Below, piece by piece: positions 1-11,098 of a DNA stretch of 64,000 nt (positions are counted from its first letter, which is position 1; every line of letters begins with the position of its first letter). The notes beneath the pieces are model-generated. The model saw only the letters and a program-made list of their open reading frames with translations. It made no database searches and was not told the origin of the DNA. Source of the DNA: Aquarana catesbeiana (taxonomy: Eukaryota; Chordata; Amphibia; Anura; Ranidae); the NCBI RefSeq assembly GCF_042186555.1, contig NC_133328.1:497453106-497517105 (forward strand), given 5' to 3'. A program made the position numbers and the translations under genes.

Positions 1-137
1 ATCGCAGGATCCCGGGGACAAGGTAAGTAACGCCGCCCCAGGATCCTGCAATGCGATCCCGAGTGTGGCTCGGGGTTACCGCTAATGGTACTGAATTTTA
101 ACCCCGAGCCACACTCGGGAAAACCGCCAGGGAGGCT
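1..137. mobile_element. End of an interspersed DNA repeat with a perfect hairpin
   Basis: The window opens inside a GC-rich repeat. Positions 58-78 and 99-119 are perfect 21-bp inverted arms around a 20-bp loop. The unit closes with GCCAGGGAGG near 128-137, an end motif I associate with abundant non-autonomous DNA transposons of ranid frogs. Its left end lies outside the window, so the family cannot be fixed. The L1 fragment starts directly after it. Confidence 0.5.
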
Positions 138-1430
138 ACGGAACTCTCCGGTCTGGGTCCCAGCATCGTTTTTTAAACGTGTGAACAGTCTGGGTCTTTC
201 CTCTGGTCCGCAACACACCCTAGGATCAGCCTTAGGACACTGCAGGAGCCTTGGGGACAGGGAGGGCTTGCTCTTCCGGACCTATTTAAATATTTCATAG
301 CCAGGCAAATGGTTGTAGCTAGGCGATGGTTGCTTCGTGATGATGGGGATGCAGCCAACTTGTTGGAAGCGGCCTATATGGGGCCATATGAGAGCCTATT
401 CTTTTTGATACATAGAGGCACCTCGGCACTGTCATCTCCGACTGACTCGATGCGCGTTACGATTCACGCATGGGACAGAGCGAAGGTGCTGATAAAGTCT
501 CAGACCGATATGTGGTCCCCAGATACCCCCTTGTGGTTCAACCCCAAGCTGCCGCATCTGGGTACAATACCTGACCCAATCATATGGGCTAGAATAGGTG
601 TAAAACAATTGAAACACATAGTGGGAGGTAAAAAACTACTTAATTTTAATCAACTGAAGGACAAACATGGGTTGCCCAACTGGTACTTCTTCCGTTATTT
701 ACAACTAAGTCATGCGTTCAAGACACAATTTGGATCAGATTCCCTGGAAATAGGATCATCCCCCTTAGAGTCATTACTTTGTGAGGAAAATTTAAAAAAG
801 CCCTTATCTGAGGTCTATAAAGGGTTATTTGTTGAAATGCCAAAAATGCTTATTAAATGTAGAGACACATGGAGCGCTTTAATTCCCGATTTCGGGAGAG
901 ATGATTGGGATGATATGTGGGACCACACGTTTGGGACTTTAGTGTCGGCTAGAGACAGACTTATTCAATTCAAACTGTTGCATATGATATATTATACCCC
1001 GGCAAGGCTAGCTAGCATATATGGCACTGATGCAGGTGAGTGCTGGCGCTGTGCATACAGCCCAACTGACTTTGACCACGTTTTTTGGCACTGTCAGCCG
1101 ATCAGGGAGTTCTGGACGGGGGTTACTCACACTGTTCAGACCTTACTGAAAATACCTATTCCACTCACAGTGTCGGTATGCTTGCTGGGCTTGGTGGAAG
1201 GGATCGCACCATGAAGAGCTCAGAGGACCTTGATCTCTATTTCTTTGTTTTATGTCCGTAAAGCCATTATATGTTATTGGAAGAGGTCTGAGTCACCAGT
1301 ATCCTTTTGGAAAGACATGGTAAACAAGGCATTGCCTCTATACAAAGCTACATATCTGAGTAGGGGCTGCCCCACCAAATTTGAGAAGGCGTGGCAGTGC
1401 TGGATTGATGCTAATGAGACTTTAGCATAG
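138..1430 (+). pseudogene. L1-type ORF2 C-terminal fragment (broken)
   Basis: This is the C-terminal third of a LINE ORF2 protein, downstream of the reverse-transcriptase catalytic core. It begins in frame 1 (138-190, reading NSPVWVPASFFKRVNSL), shifts frame near 190, then continues from FLW..PRISLRTLQ through GGLALPDLFKYF to the end. An in-frame TGA at 1212-1214 breaks it again, and the same frame resumes to a TAG at 1428-1430 with the typical tail YLSRGCPTKFEKAWQCW. The cysteine-histidine knuckle CWRCAYSPTDFDHVFWHC at about 1040-1095 is the C-terminal zinc-binding motif of L1-clade ORF2 proteins. Endonuclease and RT domains are absent. One frameshift and one stop make it non-functional. L1/Tx1 assignment rests on the knuckle and flanking motifs; the exact subfamily is not determinable by eye. 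Confidence 0.88.
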
Positions 1431-1710
1431 AGGCTGTATATGATAGGACCCGATTGAATTTATAGTTATATTAAAAGTTATAGGTGTGTCCAGGTAGAAT
1501 GCTTTATTACTAAGAATTTATGGTTACTGTCACCAATATTATGGAATTGAATATGTTCATATAATGTAATGGATCGTTGCACAAGCTGGGGGGAGGGGGT
1601 GGAGGGAGGTTGTTGGGGGTGGGGGGGGGGTTGGTTTGGTATACAAGTTATGTTCTGTCTTGTATGTATGTTTAAAAATATGTGAATAAACATAATTTAA
1701 AAAAAAAAAA
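138..1710 (+). mobile_element. 5'-truncated L1/Tx1-type LINE, 3' end
   Basis: A LINE 3' fragment: about 1.3 kb of decayed ORF2 coding, a 3' UTR with a G-rich run (1588-1630), AATAAA at 1685-1690 and a poly(A) tail at 1699-1710. The 5' end is truncated, as is usual for target-primed reverse transcription. No target-site duplication is evident: the 5' side abuts another repeat and the bases after the tail do not match it. The copy is dead by the lesions in its ORF2. Confidence 0.85.
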
Positions 1711-1735
1711 CCCATCTCAATACAGGGCATTTTAA

Positions 1736-2692
1736 CCCCCTTCCTGCCCAGGCCATTTTTCAGCTTTCAGCGCTGTCACACTTTGAATGACAATTGCGCG
1801 GTCATACAACACTGTACCCAAATGAAATTTTTATTCTTTTTTCCCCACAAATAGAGCATTATTTTGGTGGTATTTGATAACATCTGCGGTTTTTATTTTT
1901 TGCGCTATAAACAAAAGAAGAGGGACAAGTTTGAAAAAAACACTATTTTTTACTTTTTGTTATAATAAATATCCATTTTTTTTTTTTAAAACAAATTTTT
2001 TCCTCAGTTTAGGCCAATACTTATTCTTCTACATATTTATGGTAAAAAAAAACGCAATAAGCGTATATTGATTGGTATGCGCAAAAGTTATAGCGTCTAC
2101 AAAATAGGGGATAGATTTATAGCATTTTTTATTATTTATTTTTTTTTTTTTTACTAGTCATGGCGGCGATCTGCGATTTTTATTGTGACTGCGATATTGT
2201 GGCAGACACATCGGACACTTTTGACACATTTTTGGGACCATTCACATTTATACAGCGATCCGTGCTATAAAAATGCACTGATTACTGTATAAATGTGACT
2301 GGCAGGGAAGAGGTTAACACTAGGGGGCGATCGAGGGGTTAACTGTGTTCCTAGGGAATGTTTCTAACTGAAGGGGGAGGGGACTCACAAGGGGAGGAGA
2401 CCGATCTGTGTTGCTCTGTACTGAGAACACAGATCGGTCTCCTCTCCTCTCTGACAGGACGTGGATCTGTGTGTTTACATACACAGGTCCACGTCCTGCC
2501 ATGTTACCGGGCAATCGCGTGTGCCCGGCGGGCATTGCGGCCGCCGGGCACGCGCATCGGGTGCCCAGTGACACGGAGGGCGCACGCGATTGCCGTCGGT
2601 GGGTAGGGAAGGCGAGGGCCTCATATGACGCCCTCCCAGAACGAGAGCCGTTCCGTCTCGCCGTCATATGACAGCCAGTGGGCGGCAAGCGG
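1736..2692. mobile_element. piggyBac-like non-autonomous element, copy 1
   Basis: A 957-bp element flanked on both sides by TTAA (1732-1735 and 2693-2696), with related ends: CCCCCTTCCTGCCC at the left and the complement of CCGCTTGCCGCCC at the right. TTAA targets and CC..GG ends are the piggyBac superfamily hallmark. No transposase frame is present. One half is AT-rich, the other GC-rich with strong hairpins at 2394-2444 and 2456-2497. Related copies occur at 52981-53805 and 56534-59015 and, partially, at 22900-23150. Confidence 0.72.
2394..2497. repeat. Two adjacent hairpins in TTAA element copy 1
   Basis: Arms 2394-2412 and 2426-2444 pair perfectly over 19 bp. Arms 2456-2472 and 2481-2497 pair over 17 bp with one mismatch. 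Analogous but sequence-different hairpins lie at the same GC-rich end in copy 3. Confidence 0.85.
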
Positions 2693-2696
2693 TTAA

Positions 2697-3491
2697 AGAT
2701 GGTGCAGCCAAAAGACCATATAAACAGAACAAAATATTACAGCACACACATGCAAAAATGTGTGCCCCCCCCCGCAAATCTTTGTCTGTTGTATGGATTC
2801 TGACCAAATCCCTTTGGACTGGAGCACCCCACTCCCCCATCATTGCCACTTATTAGTTTCCACCTGTGGTATAGGAGGTGGATTTGCTAAGGTTGGAGAT
2901 TAGCCAAGCATTAAATACCATATAGTCACCTATATCTCCACCTTTGTTCTGTTGACTTCTGCTGTGGTGTGTGATGCTCCCTGGTTTTTATCATCATCTC
3001 ATACACTAGAGAAACAAAAACAATCTTACTTTTACCTTGTTAACACTTTATTAACGGGACATTTCAGCTCCTGTGTAGGTAAACTTAGCCTATATTGCAA
3101 AGGGACCGTAACAAGCAGTCTGGGATCTGTGGTCTGTGGTCATTTTTTTATGACCCTTGAAGCACGTACTGAACTGATAAGTGATCCAAAGATACTTCCA
3201 CCAGTTATGCTGAATGAAAGTTGTCACTGTACATAGTCTGTAACCAGCTGTCATACCAACTAATGCCAGCGACTGTTACTGTATAATCTGTCAAGGACTA
3301 TCATATCAACTAATGTCACAATAGATTATCGGTCACTGACCATCCCACCAGCCGCTGTATATAATCTGTCACACCAAATTGTTTTACTGTATATAATCTC
3401 AAAGACCAACAAAACTATGCTTGTTTGGGGATAGTCTGTTCATTATAGGATACCTTTTAAGAGCATTGCACATCCTAATGACAAGCAATTT
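2697..3491. other. No gene; weak degenerate repeats
   Basis: No coding signal. Between 3235 and 3405 the phrase CTGTATAATCTGTCA recurs in decayed form about four times, which suggests an old tandem array. The remainder is unrecognised. Confidence 0.5.
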
Positions 3492-3899
3492 GTAAAGTAG
3501 AACTTTAGTCAGAAAATTAAATCCTGCTAGATCACTTCTGGCTGCCCCCTTTTGCAGGTATAGCCATGTACAGTCAAAATGAGTGCCTATACTGTTTAAA
3601 ATCCAGCAATACACCATCTCACCCTGCTCTGCATATGCTCAGTTGCTCTTTATTTTCGGCATTGTGCCGCAAATCAGAGCCACTATAGGCCGATCGGCTG
3701 GCAGCCTAATTATTTACTGCTGCTCAGGGGCTCTGTGCTTCAGCAAAATGGCAGCCTCCTGGAGAAACAAAAATAAGAACAACACAGGAGACAAATTACT
3801 GTATACACCAATTTTGGTAGTATAATTAACATGGAATGTGTGTCCCTTGCTAAGGAACATTTTTTTATCAAAATCGTTATGGGTAAATTTCCACTTTAA
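3492..3899. mobile_element. TIR MITE, uninterrupted copy
   Basis: About 408 bp with imperfect terminal inverted repeats: TAAAGTAGAACTTTAGTC at the left and TAAATTTCCACTTTAAG at the right. A homologous copy begins at 56421 and continues after 59016, split there by a TTAA element. The comparison makes this copy the uninterrupted form. There is no coding capacity. Confidence 0.65.
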
Positions 3900-3983
3900 G
3901 TTCATTCAACACATAATAGAGCTAACTGATCAGGATTCTTTTTTTTTTTTTTTTATCCAATGTTGACTTCTTATGCCTTCTAA

Positions 3984-4399
3984 TGCCGCGTACACACGAT
4001 CGGAATTTCCAACAACCAAACCATGGATTTATTTCCCGATGGTGTTGGCTGAAACTTGTCTTGCATACACACGGTCGCACAAATGCTTTCGGAAATTCCG
4101 ATCGGCAAGAATGCGGTGACATATAACATGTGCGACGGGACTAGAAAAAGGAAGTTCAATAGCTCATCTGCTTGATTCCAAGCATGCGTGGAATTTTGTG
4201 CGTCGGAATTGTCTACACACGATCGGAATTTCCGACAACGGATTTTGTTGTCGGAAAATTTGAGATCCAGCTCTCAAATTTTTGTTGTTGGAAATTCCGA
4301 CAGAAAATGTCCAATAGAGCCTACACATGGTCGGAATTTCCGACAACAAGCTCACATCGAACATTTGTTGTCGGAAATTCCGATCGTGTGTACGCGGCA
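3984..4399. mobile_element. Harbinger-like MITE, TAA target duplication
   Basis: 416 bp with terminal inverted repeats starting TGCCGCGTACACACGATCGG and flanked by TAA (3981-3983, 4400-4402). A three-base TWA duplication is characteristic of PIF/Harbinger elements. The interior contains several further inverted copies of GGAATTTCCGACAAC, so the whole unit could fold extensively. Relatives occur at 32118-32321, 37533-37898 and 23574-24742. Confidence 0.78.
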
Positions 4400-4402
4400 T
4401 AA

Positions 4403-4954
4403 GATGTTAGAAGTCTAAGACGACATGTACTGGGCATCCACTTGATGGCTATTTCATGACACGCAGAATTCAGGAGTGCTTTTTCCTTTACATTTGGACT
4501 TTATAATGATATTCCAATCCATATTACAGGGCATTAGAAATTTCATACCTGTTGTCAGGATCCGAGGGGGTAAACAGGCAACTGTGAGACAGTTCAGTCA
4601 ACTTAAAACGGCTTTATTTAGGAAAAACTGAAAAATTACAGACTTTGTCTTCATAGGCAGCTCAAAACAATACAAACGCTTCTTATAAGTACAACACCGT
4701 CTTTTTAAATAATGCTCAGCCTTCCAGCCGCAGCATATATAACATAGCAAAGTCCCTGTGTTGAGGCAAGCTCACCCAGCAGGTTCAAGTCAGAGACAAG
4801 AAGCTTCCATCTAGAATCAAGGTCTCCTCAGCACTGATATTAAAACAGCCACCCCAGCCTCTCTGACCAGCTGCCTAATAAGCATGCCTGAAAGGGAAGT
4901 ACTTGCCCTCTTCCATTAAACCTCTCTTGACCTAACCCAGGCTGACTCTCTACA
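4403..4954. other. No gene recognised
   Basis: Mixed unique-looking sequence. I see no open frame with coding character and no clear element ends. Confidence 0.5.
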
Positions 4955-4962
4955 GTCTACAC

Positions 4963-5302
4963 CAGGGGTAGGCAACCTGGGGCCCTCCAGCTGTTGCAGA
5001 ACTACAAGTCCCATCATGAATGAATGAATGATTTGTATAGCGCTGCAGTTGCGAACTGAATCGCCTCAAGGCGCTGGATCCGTCCTGTGTTGTCAGGCTT
5101 CTCAGAAGAGGTAGGTCTTGAGTTTCTTTCTGAAGGCCTGATAGTTTTCTTCCATGCGAATATGAGTAGGTAGAGCGTTCCATAGCTGTGGTCCTTGGAC
5201 TGCGAATCATGCCTCTGGGAGTAATTGTAACTGCCAGCCTTGCAATGCCTCATGGGAAATGTAGTTCCACAACAGCTGGGGGCCCCAGGTTGCCTACCCC
5301 TG
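4963..5302. mobile_element. hAT MITE with 8-bp duplication
   Basis: 340 bp starting CAGGGGTAGGCAACCTGGGG and ending with its inverse complement, flanked by a perfect 8-bp duplication GTCTACAC (4955-4962, 5303-5310). Eight-base duplications and CAGGG ends define hAT elements. The inverted repeats extend about 50 bp. The interior (about 5017-5215) carries a different short sequence, possibly an older nested insertion. Confidence 0.88.
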
Positions 5303-5310
5303 GTCTACAC

Positions 5311-5877
5311 TGTCCCCTCACCCTCTCTCGATCCTCCTAGGTCTATATTGTAATGGTTTTGGATTATGTAATAGTTAACATCTATTACACAACACATACT
5401 GGTATATACACAAAGTAGTATATCCTTTACATCCAATATGCCTCAGATAATTGATTGCAACTACCAGATTCGGAGATAATATTGTGGATTCACCAGAGCT
5501 CCATATTGCAGGTTCTTGTTTGAAATAGAAGTGAATAACTGTACAGCAATGTAGAGAACGGAGATTCAAAAAGTACATCTGTGCTTGGCCACAAGATTCT
5601 TAAATTATTAATAGCCTCATAAATTTAACAATAAATAATTAAAAAGGCAAAAAGTCTAACTTTGGAATGTCATAAATGACAAGTTAAAACCTCTACTGGA
5701 TTTAGCTAGCAAAAACTGCTGCTGCTTAAAATAAGTTATTCAGCTTTCACTGATTTGTTGTAGAGCAGTGTACTGTGTTGGAAGAGGTCTGCCTTTGGTA
5801 AAACATAGTCGTTCGCGTCTAAACCGGTAAATTAAAGTAAATTTGTCATCTTGTAAAAGGTATACAATTTATGCACT
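5311..5877. other. No gene recognised
   Basis: AT-rich sequence without recognisable repeats or coding signal. Confidence 0.5.
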
Positions 5878-6338
5878 TTAAAGGATAAGTTCACCTTTTG
5901 TGTAACATGTTACGCCCATATTTAGTGTGTAACATGACACAGATGCACTGGCTCCCGCTCCCCCCTGATCCCCCGTTCTGACAGCCAGCGGTAATCTTTT
6001 CCCCTCCATAGCTGTCACAGTCTGCAACAAACGCAGCTGTGTCGGGCTCTGTCCACATCCTTCTTTCACAGTCGAGGTCACAAGGTCCGACAGCCTTTGC
6101 GGACAGAGCCATGGTAGTTCATTCCTGCTTCCTGTCAGTGTAACTGCCTGCCCATATCAGAGGTACGGCCAGACAGATACACAAACAGTCTGCAGAACCG
6201 TAGCATTACTCCTATGGTCTGATCGTGGGTGCAATGCTTTACAGGTCCATTACAAAAAATAAATAAATGCATATTTTTTTGCATGCAAAAAAAATGTGCA
6301 TATTTTTTTTTTTTTCTAAAGGTGAACTTCTCTTTTAA
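5878..6338. mobile_element. TIR MITE
   Basis: Ends are inverted relatives: TTAAAGGATAAGTTCACCTT at the left and AAAGGTGAACTTCTCTTTTA at the right. The interior is GC-rich on its left side and ends in T-rich runs. A related but decayed copy lies at 59862-60230. No coding capacity. Confidence 0.65.
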
Positions 6339-6469
6339 GATGGTAGTGTGTATTTCAACAACATGCCCTGAGAGCATTAAGCAGCAGCCGGTGAGAATGG
6401 CCGAGAGTGGCCAAAAGCCGGCGAGAATGGCCGAGAGCGGCGGCGCCATTTTTAAACGGCAACTCTGCA

Positions 6470-6784
6470 AATGACACAGGGGCAAGGCTGCAATACAATG
6501 ACACTCACAAGGCTGCAATGATGGACAAGACTACAGATGGACACTCACAAGGCTACACTGACAAGGCTGCAATGATGGACAAGGCTACAGGTGGACCCTG
6601 ACAATGCTACACTGACGCTGACAAGGCTGCAATGATGGACAAGGCTACAGATGGACACTGACAAGGCTGTATTGATGGGCATTTAAATGTAAGTTTTTTT
6701 CCTTAAACTTCCCTCCTAAAAGTTTTCTTTTCCTTAAAATTCCCTCCTAAACTTGGGGTGCGTGTTATACGCCGATAAATACTG
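6470..6784. mobile_element. Right part of a TA-flanked MITE with internal tandem repeat
   Basis: The right end GTGTTATACGCCGATAAATA is shared with the complete element at 28619-29324, and TA follows at 6785-6786. The interior at about 6480-6675 holds tandem units of the type GGCTGCAATGATGGACAAGG separated by ACAGATGGACACTGAC. No matching left end is visible, so the copy is truncated or rearranged. Confidence 0.65.
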
Positions 6785-6811
6785 TAAGTCATACATGCGA
6801 GGAGTCTTCAG

Positions 6812-7014
6812 TAAGGATGAGCTCAGGCATGTTCACAACTAGCACGTGTAGAGCCCGCACTGTGCTGTGCTAATCACGGGCAGTGAGACATTTTCCCGAT
6901 GCACGGCTGCAGAGATCAAGGAATGCCTCAATGCCTGTGATTAGCGCTGTGCAGTGCCGACTTCCTGGCGGGCTCTACACGTGCTAGTTGCGAACAGGCC
7001 TGAGCTCATCCTTA
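6812..7014. mobile_element. Small hAT-like MITE with long TIRs
   Basis: 203 bp flanked by a perfect 8-bp duplication GTCTTCAG (6804-6811, 7015-7022). The inverted repeats of about 47 bp start TAAGGATGAGCTCAGGC and differ at only a few positions. Duplication length points to the hAT superfamily, but the ends are not a canonical CAGGG type. Confidence 0.75.
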
Positions 7015-7114
7015 GTCTTCAGTAGAGGAGGAGGGAAGGAGAGGCTTTCCCAGCTAAGCACACTCTCTCCTGCTTCCTTACCTGAGGTAAGGTCGGGTGG
7101 ACTCCAGGAAGTAA

Positions 7115-7305
7115 ATGATACATGAATCATCTGGCCTTATTTAGAATAGCCATGGCCAGAAATAATAGGGGGTGTTTTTCAAAGTGATTTCTCAAAAAAA
7201 TAAAGCATGGAGACATGGATGGGTGCGTTTGCTTTGAATATTAAAAAAAATTTAAATAGCATTTTTGGTTTGCAGTGTTCACATGAAGTGTAATTCCACT
7301 TTAAC
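7115..7305. mobile_element. Partial copy of an interspersed repeat
   Basis: Positions 7115-7305 closely resemble 53970-54179, including the phrases GAATCATCTGGCCTTA and AAAGCATGGAGACATGGAT, and end in a TTCCACTTTAA terminus. Only the right half of the element is represented here. Confidence 0.65.
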
Positions 7306-8954
7306 TTTCATACTCTAAATTAGCCTAGTAGAGTGCTCCTAGTTTTGGGGCTTCAGGCGTCAAGCGTTTGAGCGTTTATGAATTCCATTAATTTATTCTG
7401 GTAAGTGGAGCCTGAGCCAGCCCCTTTGCCCCCTCCACAGCACAGTGTTCCAGTGAGCACTGGAGGGACAGAGCAGAGAACCTGTGATTGACAGTCCCAG
7501 CTGTCTGCTCAGAGTGGAGGGGAAAATTGAGCGATCCGCAGTGTTTGATCGCTCATTTCTTACCACAGAGCCGGCGGGGGACAGATCCAGCATCAGATCG
7601 ATGCTGCATCCACCTACCGTAGGTGAGTATAATTTTTTTTTTTTTTTTCTTTAGAAAGCAATGTTTTCTTGAATAAGACCGCTGTTTTGCAATCTCCTCC
7701 TGCTGAGCCTGAACCAGGAAGTGCTCGGAGTACGTCCAGGCTCAGAGCTGTCAAAATCCCAGCACAGATACCGGGTGTACAAGCTGATTGACAACGCTCT
7801 GCCCTTAGACCTCTTGAACTAAGGGCAGGATATAAAGAGGACTTGACACTACCATGTTTTTATGCACCATTGAATTATAATCTTTTGGAAATCGAGACCT
7901 TTTTGAGTGATTTAATTTTTTTATACTGCATATTGTAGCCATGCCTTTTTTATTCAGTCAACCAAGAATTGTTGTATGACTTGTGGAATACAAACGTGTC
8001 TATATTTCTATAGCTTTAAAGCCAGTAGGAGAGCACAGTAAAATATGATTGCTTATCCTCCCTACTAGAGAAATGATTTAACATTTGTTAAGCTTTAAAT
8101 TATTTGTAATTATACTGTTGCCCAAGTGCGGTATTTAATTTATTTTCCCTATATGATTACATATGTCTATTGCATTAGTAATGCAACAACTACAATAAAT
8201 AAATGCATACGATGACAAATGAAAATAGGGCAGTGATTTTGCCCAAGGCTATGGGCTTGTCAGACGATGGTAATTATCTGTGATTGTGTGACCAGGCAGG
8301 GTGGTACTTTATATAGGACAGTGTAGAGGTCACAGATACCCCGTCATATTGTCCCTGTTGTTGCACTAGGATGACTTGAGTCGGTGCATCATATTTGTTG
8401 CTTACCAGTCTGTGCAGGCACAATTCACAGGCCCCCTCCTCCTTGTGTTTGTCTAGAACAGAACTGTCTCAGCTTGGCACTGAGGGACTGCAATACACAG
8501 GAGGTGGGTGCGGGGATTGGCAGAAGAAGCTCATTTAAAGACACAATCCTTCTTCAAGAGTCTGTTAAGGTCTGTATATGTATACTGTATTCATATTTTG
8601 TCTTTGTTAATATTCTGTAATTTATTTTGGCATATTCCAAAAACGTTCTTGTTTCATGTTCATGTCATGTCCATGCGATTTTTTTTTAATTAACTTATTT
8701 GATTAAACCTTATTAAATATCAAAAACAATCCAACATCGCAATCGGTCTTTAGTGCACAAAGTATCAGAAGTGGTAGCGATAGTATGGTCATTTATTGTT
8801 CAGTTTGAAGAGAACCACTCACAAAGCAAAAGAAAGTTTGTTTGAATCTGCAGATAGTTGCCATTGTTACATTTTTCAACTTTTCACACAGGTATTGTAC
8901 TTAGTATTTGATTCTTGTTATGTCTACAAATATGCTAACATTTGAAAAATCTTA
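7306..8954. other. No gene recognised
   Basis: No element ends or coding signal that I can support. A T-run lies at about 7631-7650. The stretch may be unique host sequence. Confidence 0.45.
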
Positions 8955-9387
8955 GGCCCCTTTCACACTTATACAACTTCAAAGTCGCGCGATTTTACCA
9001 TGATTTCGCAGCCGCTATTCTGCTGCTATTTTACTGCGATTATGCTGCGATTTGGAGCAGTAATACTTTGTATGACTTTGCCACAACTTTGGCATTAACA
9101 AATGAAAACATACATGGTGTGAGGCTTGTGTTTACAAAGTTGTACTGAAATTGTGTCTATATTATTCAGGTACGACTTGCATGCTACTTGAGGGTTTAAC
9201 ATTGAGGTCTATGGAGTACAACTCGCATGGAAGTTGGACCAAAGTAGTGCAGGGACTAATTTGAAGTCGGCATGACTTAAAGTCGTGCCAATATGAATGG
9301 TAGTCAGTGAAAATCATGGAGAATGACTTGTCATACGATTTTGCAGTACAAAATCGTGCGACAAGTTGTGTAAGTGTGAAAGGGGCC
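8955..9387. mobile_element. TIR MITE, GGCCCCTTTCACACTT ends
   Basis: 433 bp with inverted ends GGCCCCTTTCACACTTATAC and its near-complement at 9365-9387. The end design (GC cap followed by CACAC) resembles the TAA-flanked families at 42580 and 38426, but I cannot read a clean target duplication here, so Harbinger membership is only suggested. Confidence 0.65.
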
Positions 9388-9819
9388 AGTCTTGATGATG
9401 TAAATCTGGATGTGACAGGGACTGAGAGCATCTCCATACATATAATTAAGTCAGAAATCTCTAATCTTTGTTTTAACCACATTGAACAACACAAGGTACC
9501 ATTACTTGCATCTAAGTTGATTGAAGCATTGTCAAACATCCTGAATGCTGGATTATTATTATTTATTTTTTTATAGTCATGGAGAAATTTGTTGGTACCC
9601 ATAATTTTCTCTAAAACAACTAACTCAAATCTAACAAAATTAAATGGCATCAGGCATTGTTTATTCCACATAATAATGTGTGGAATAAGTAATAAAAAAA
9701 AAAAAAAATCTGACTTTTTACATTTGATTTTTTTTTTTTTTTTCAAAAGCATACTTAAAATAATGATAAAACAAATTAAATCATCATGGACAAAAATGAT
9801 GGAGCCCTTCTCCTAAGAT
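9388..9819. other. Low-complexity AT-rich stretch
   Basis: Contains A- and T-runs near 9690-9740 and a short palindrome ATTCCACACATTATTATGTG near 9662. No coding signal. Confidence 0.5.
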
Positions 9820-10330
9820 TTTGCTGTGCAGTCTTTGTAGGCAAGCACTGCAAACAAGCAATTTTTGCAGCTCTCAGTGAGACATCTGTACTTGCCAATG
9901 GGTAGCTTGGTCCACTGTTATTGAGCAAACTGCTCCAGCTGTCTCACGTTTGAAGGGTGTCTTCTCCAGACTGTTCTGCTCTTTCCATAGATATTTCATA
10001 TGATTAAGATCAAGGACCATAGAGGACCACTTTAGAATTGTCTAGTGTTTAGTTCCTAGCCATTCTTGTTGTTTTACCCTGTTGGTGCACCTGTGCTTGA
10101 GATTGTGTGCTTTATGGCTTTAGGTAGTACATTGCTTTGAAAGCTTTCATCTGTGAACATAGAGCTGATGCGACTTGCCAAAAAAACTCCAGTTTTGTTT
10201 CATCCCTCCAAAGGACCTTTTCCTGGAAGCATTGTGCCTTGTCATATGCATTTTAGCAAATTTCAGTCTAGCTTTTTTTTGGTTTTTCTTTTTACCCATT
10301 TCAGCTCTTTGGATGTACTACGTACGTCCA
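9820..10330 (-). pseudogene. Decayed Tc1-type transposase fragment
   Basis: Read in reverse, this stretch keeps the nucleotide backbone of a Tc1-like transposase gene: phrases such as CAAGAATGGCTAAGAAC, AGAGCAGTTTGCTCAATA-like text and the region around GGCAAGTCGCATCAGCTC are familiar from vertebrate Tc1 copies. Multiple indels and stops remove any long frame, and no terminal inverted repeats are recognisable. Function in life: a DDE transposase that excises and inserts the element at TA. This copy is an old internal remnant. The call relies on remembered family sequence rather than an alignment, so the boundaries are approximate. Confidence 0.55.
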
Positions 10331-10335
10331 AAGAG
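10305..10335. repeat. 31-bp palindrome
   Basis: CTCTTTGGATGTAC at 10305 is mirrored by GTACGTCCAAAGAG ending at 10335, with two internal mismatches. It may be a relic of element ends. Confidence 0.6.
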
Positions 10336-10660
10336 TGAACTTTTAATAACAAGCTGATGGCCGCTCCATAGCTGCTGCTCACTTTCACAGAGCCGGCAGC
10401 GCAGTGGCATAAAAATTTGCAACTATCAGCTTTTTATTCTACAGGGCCTCTACTTTCAGAAAATATATAATGTTCTGGTGGATTAAGTAATTTTATAGCT
10501 AAAAATTAAGATTTTTACATATATGAGAAAAATAGCATCTTTAGCTCTGTTTCAGGGCCGAAATGAAGGCGCAGATTTGGCCCTGATTCGTCCCTAAACC
10601 AGAGAATGGGGACGCACGGCATTCCTATGCGATCCACAGCCGGTTTCAGTATGAAACAAG

Positions 10661-11098
10661 CCTAAAATCAGTCTATATATGCAGTAAAGCATGGTTGTTA
10701 TACTCACTGTGGAACCTAAGGGGTTATTCACTGCATTGTGTAAAAGGCTGTTTGATCCTGATCCATTTGGTCTTCTCTGATCCCCCCTTCTTTTACTGTC
10801 CCCAATCCATCTGCTGATAGTAAAAAGCACTTTTTTTGGGGGGGAGCATATGATCATCACATGACCAATCAGCACTGTCCAGACTGAGGGTTAGGAATCA
10901 TGCAGCCTCATAGGACAGTCAGGGGAGGATGAAAACTCTTCCTACAAGCTTTAACCAGTCACTGATAGAAGTCACAAGACTGCTATATACTACTGATGAG
11001 AAAAGGTATTTACTAAAATAATTACATTTACATGTTCTGTGTACTGTGAAAGACTGGATTTAGTGAATGCAGGCTCCTGGGTTTAGTAACACTTTAAG
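10661..11098. mobile_element. MITE, left end replaced
   Basis: The right terminus GGGTTTAGTAACACTTTAA (near 11080-11098) is a typical end of a frequent frog MITE, and the interior from AAAATCAGTCTATATATGCA resembles it. The complementary left end is not visible. Confidence 0.5.
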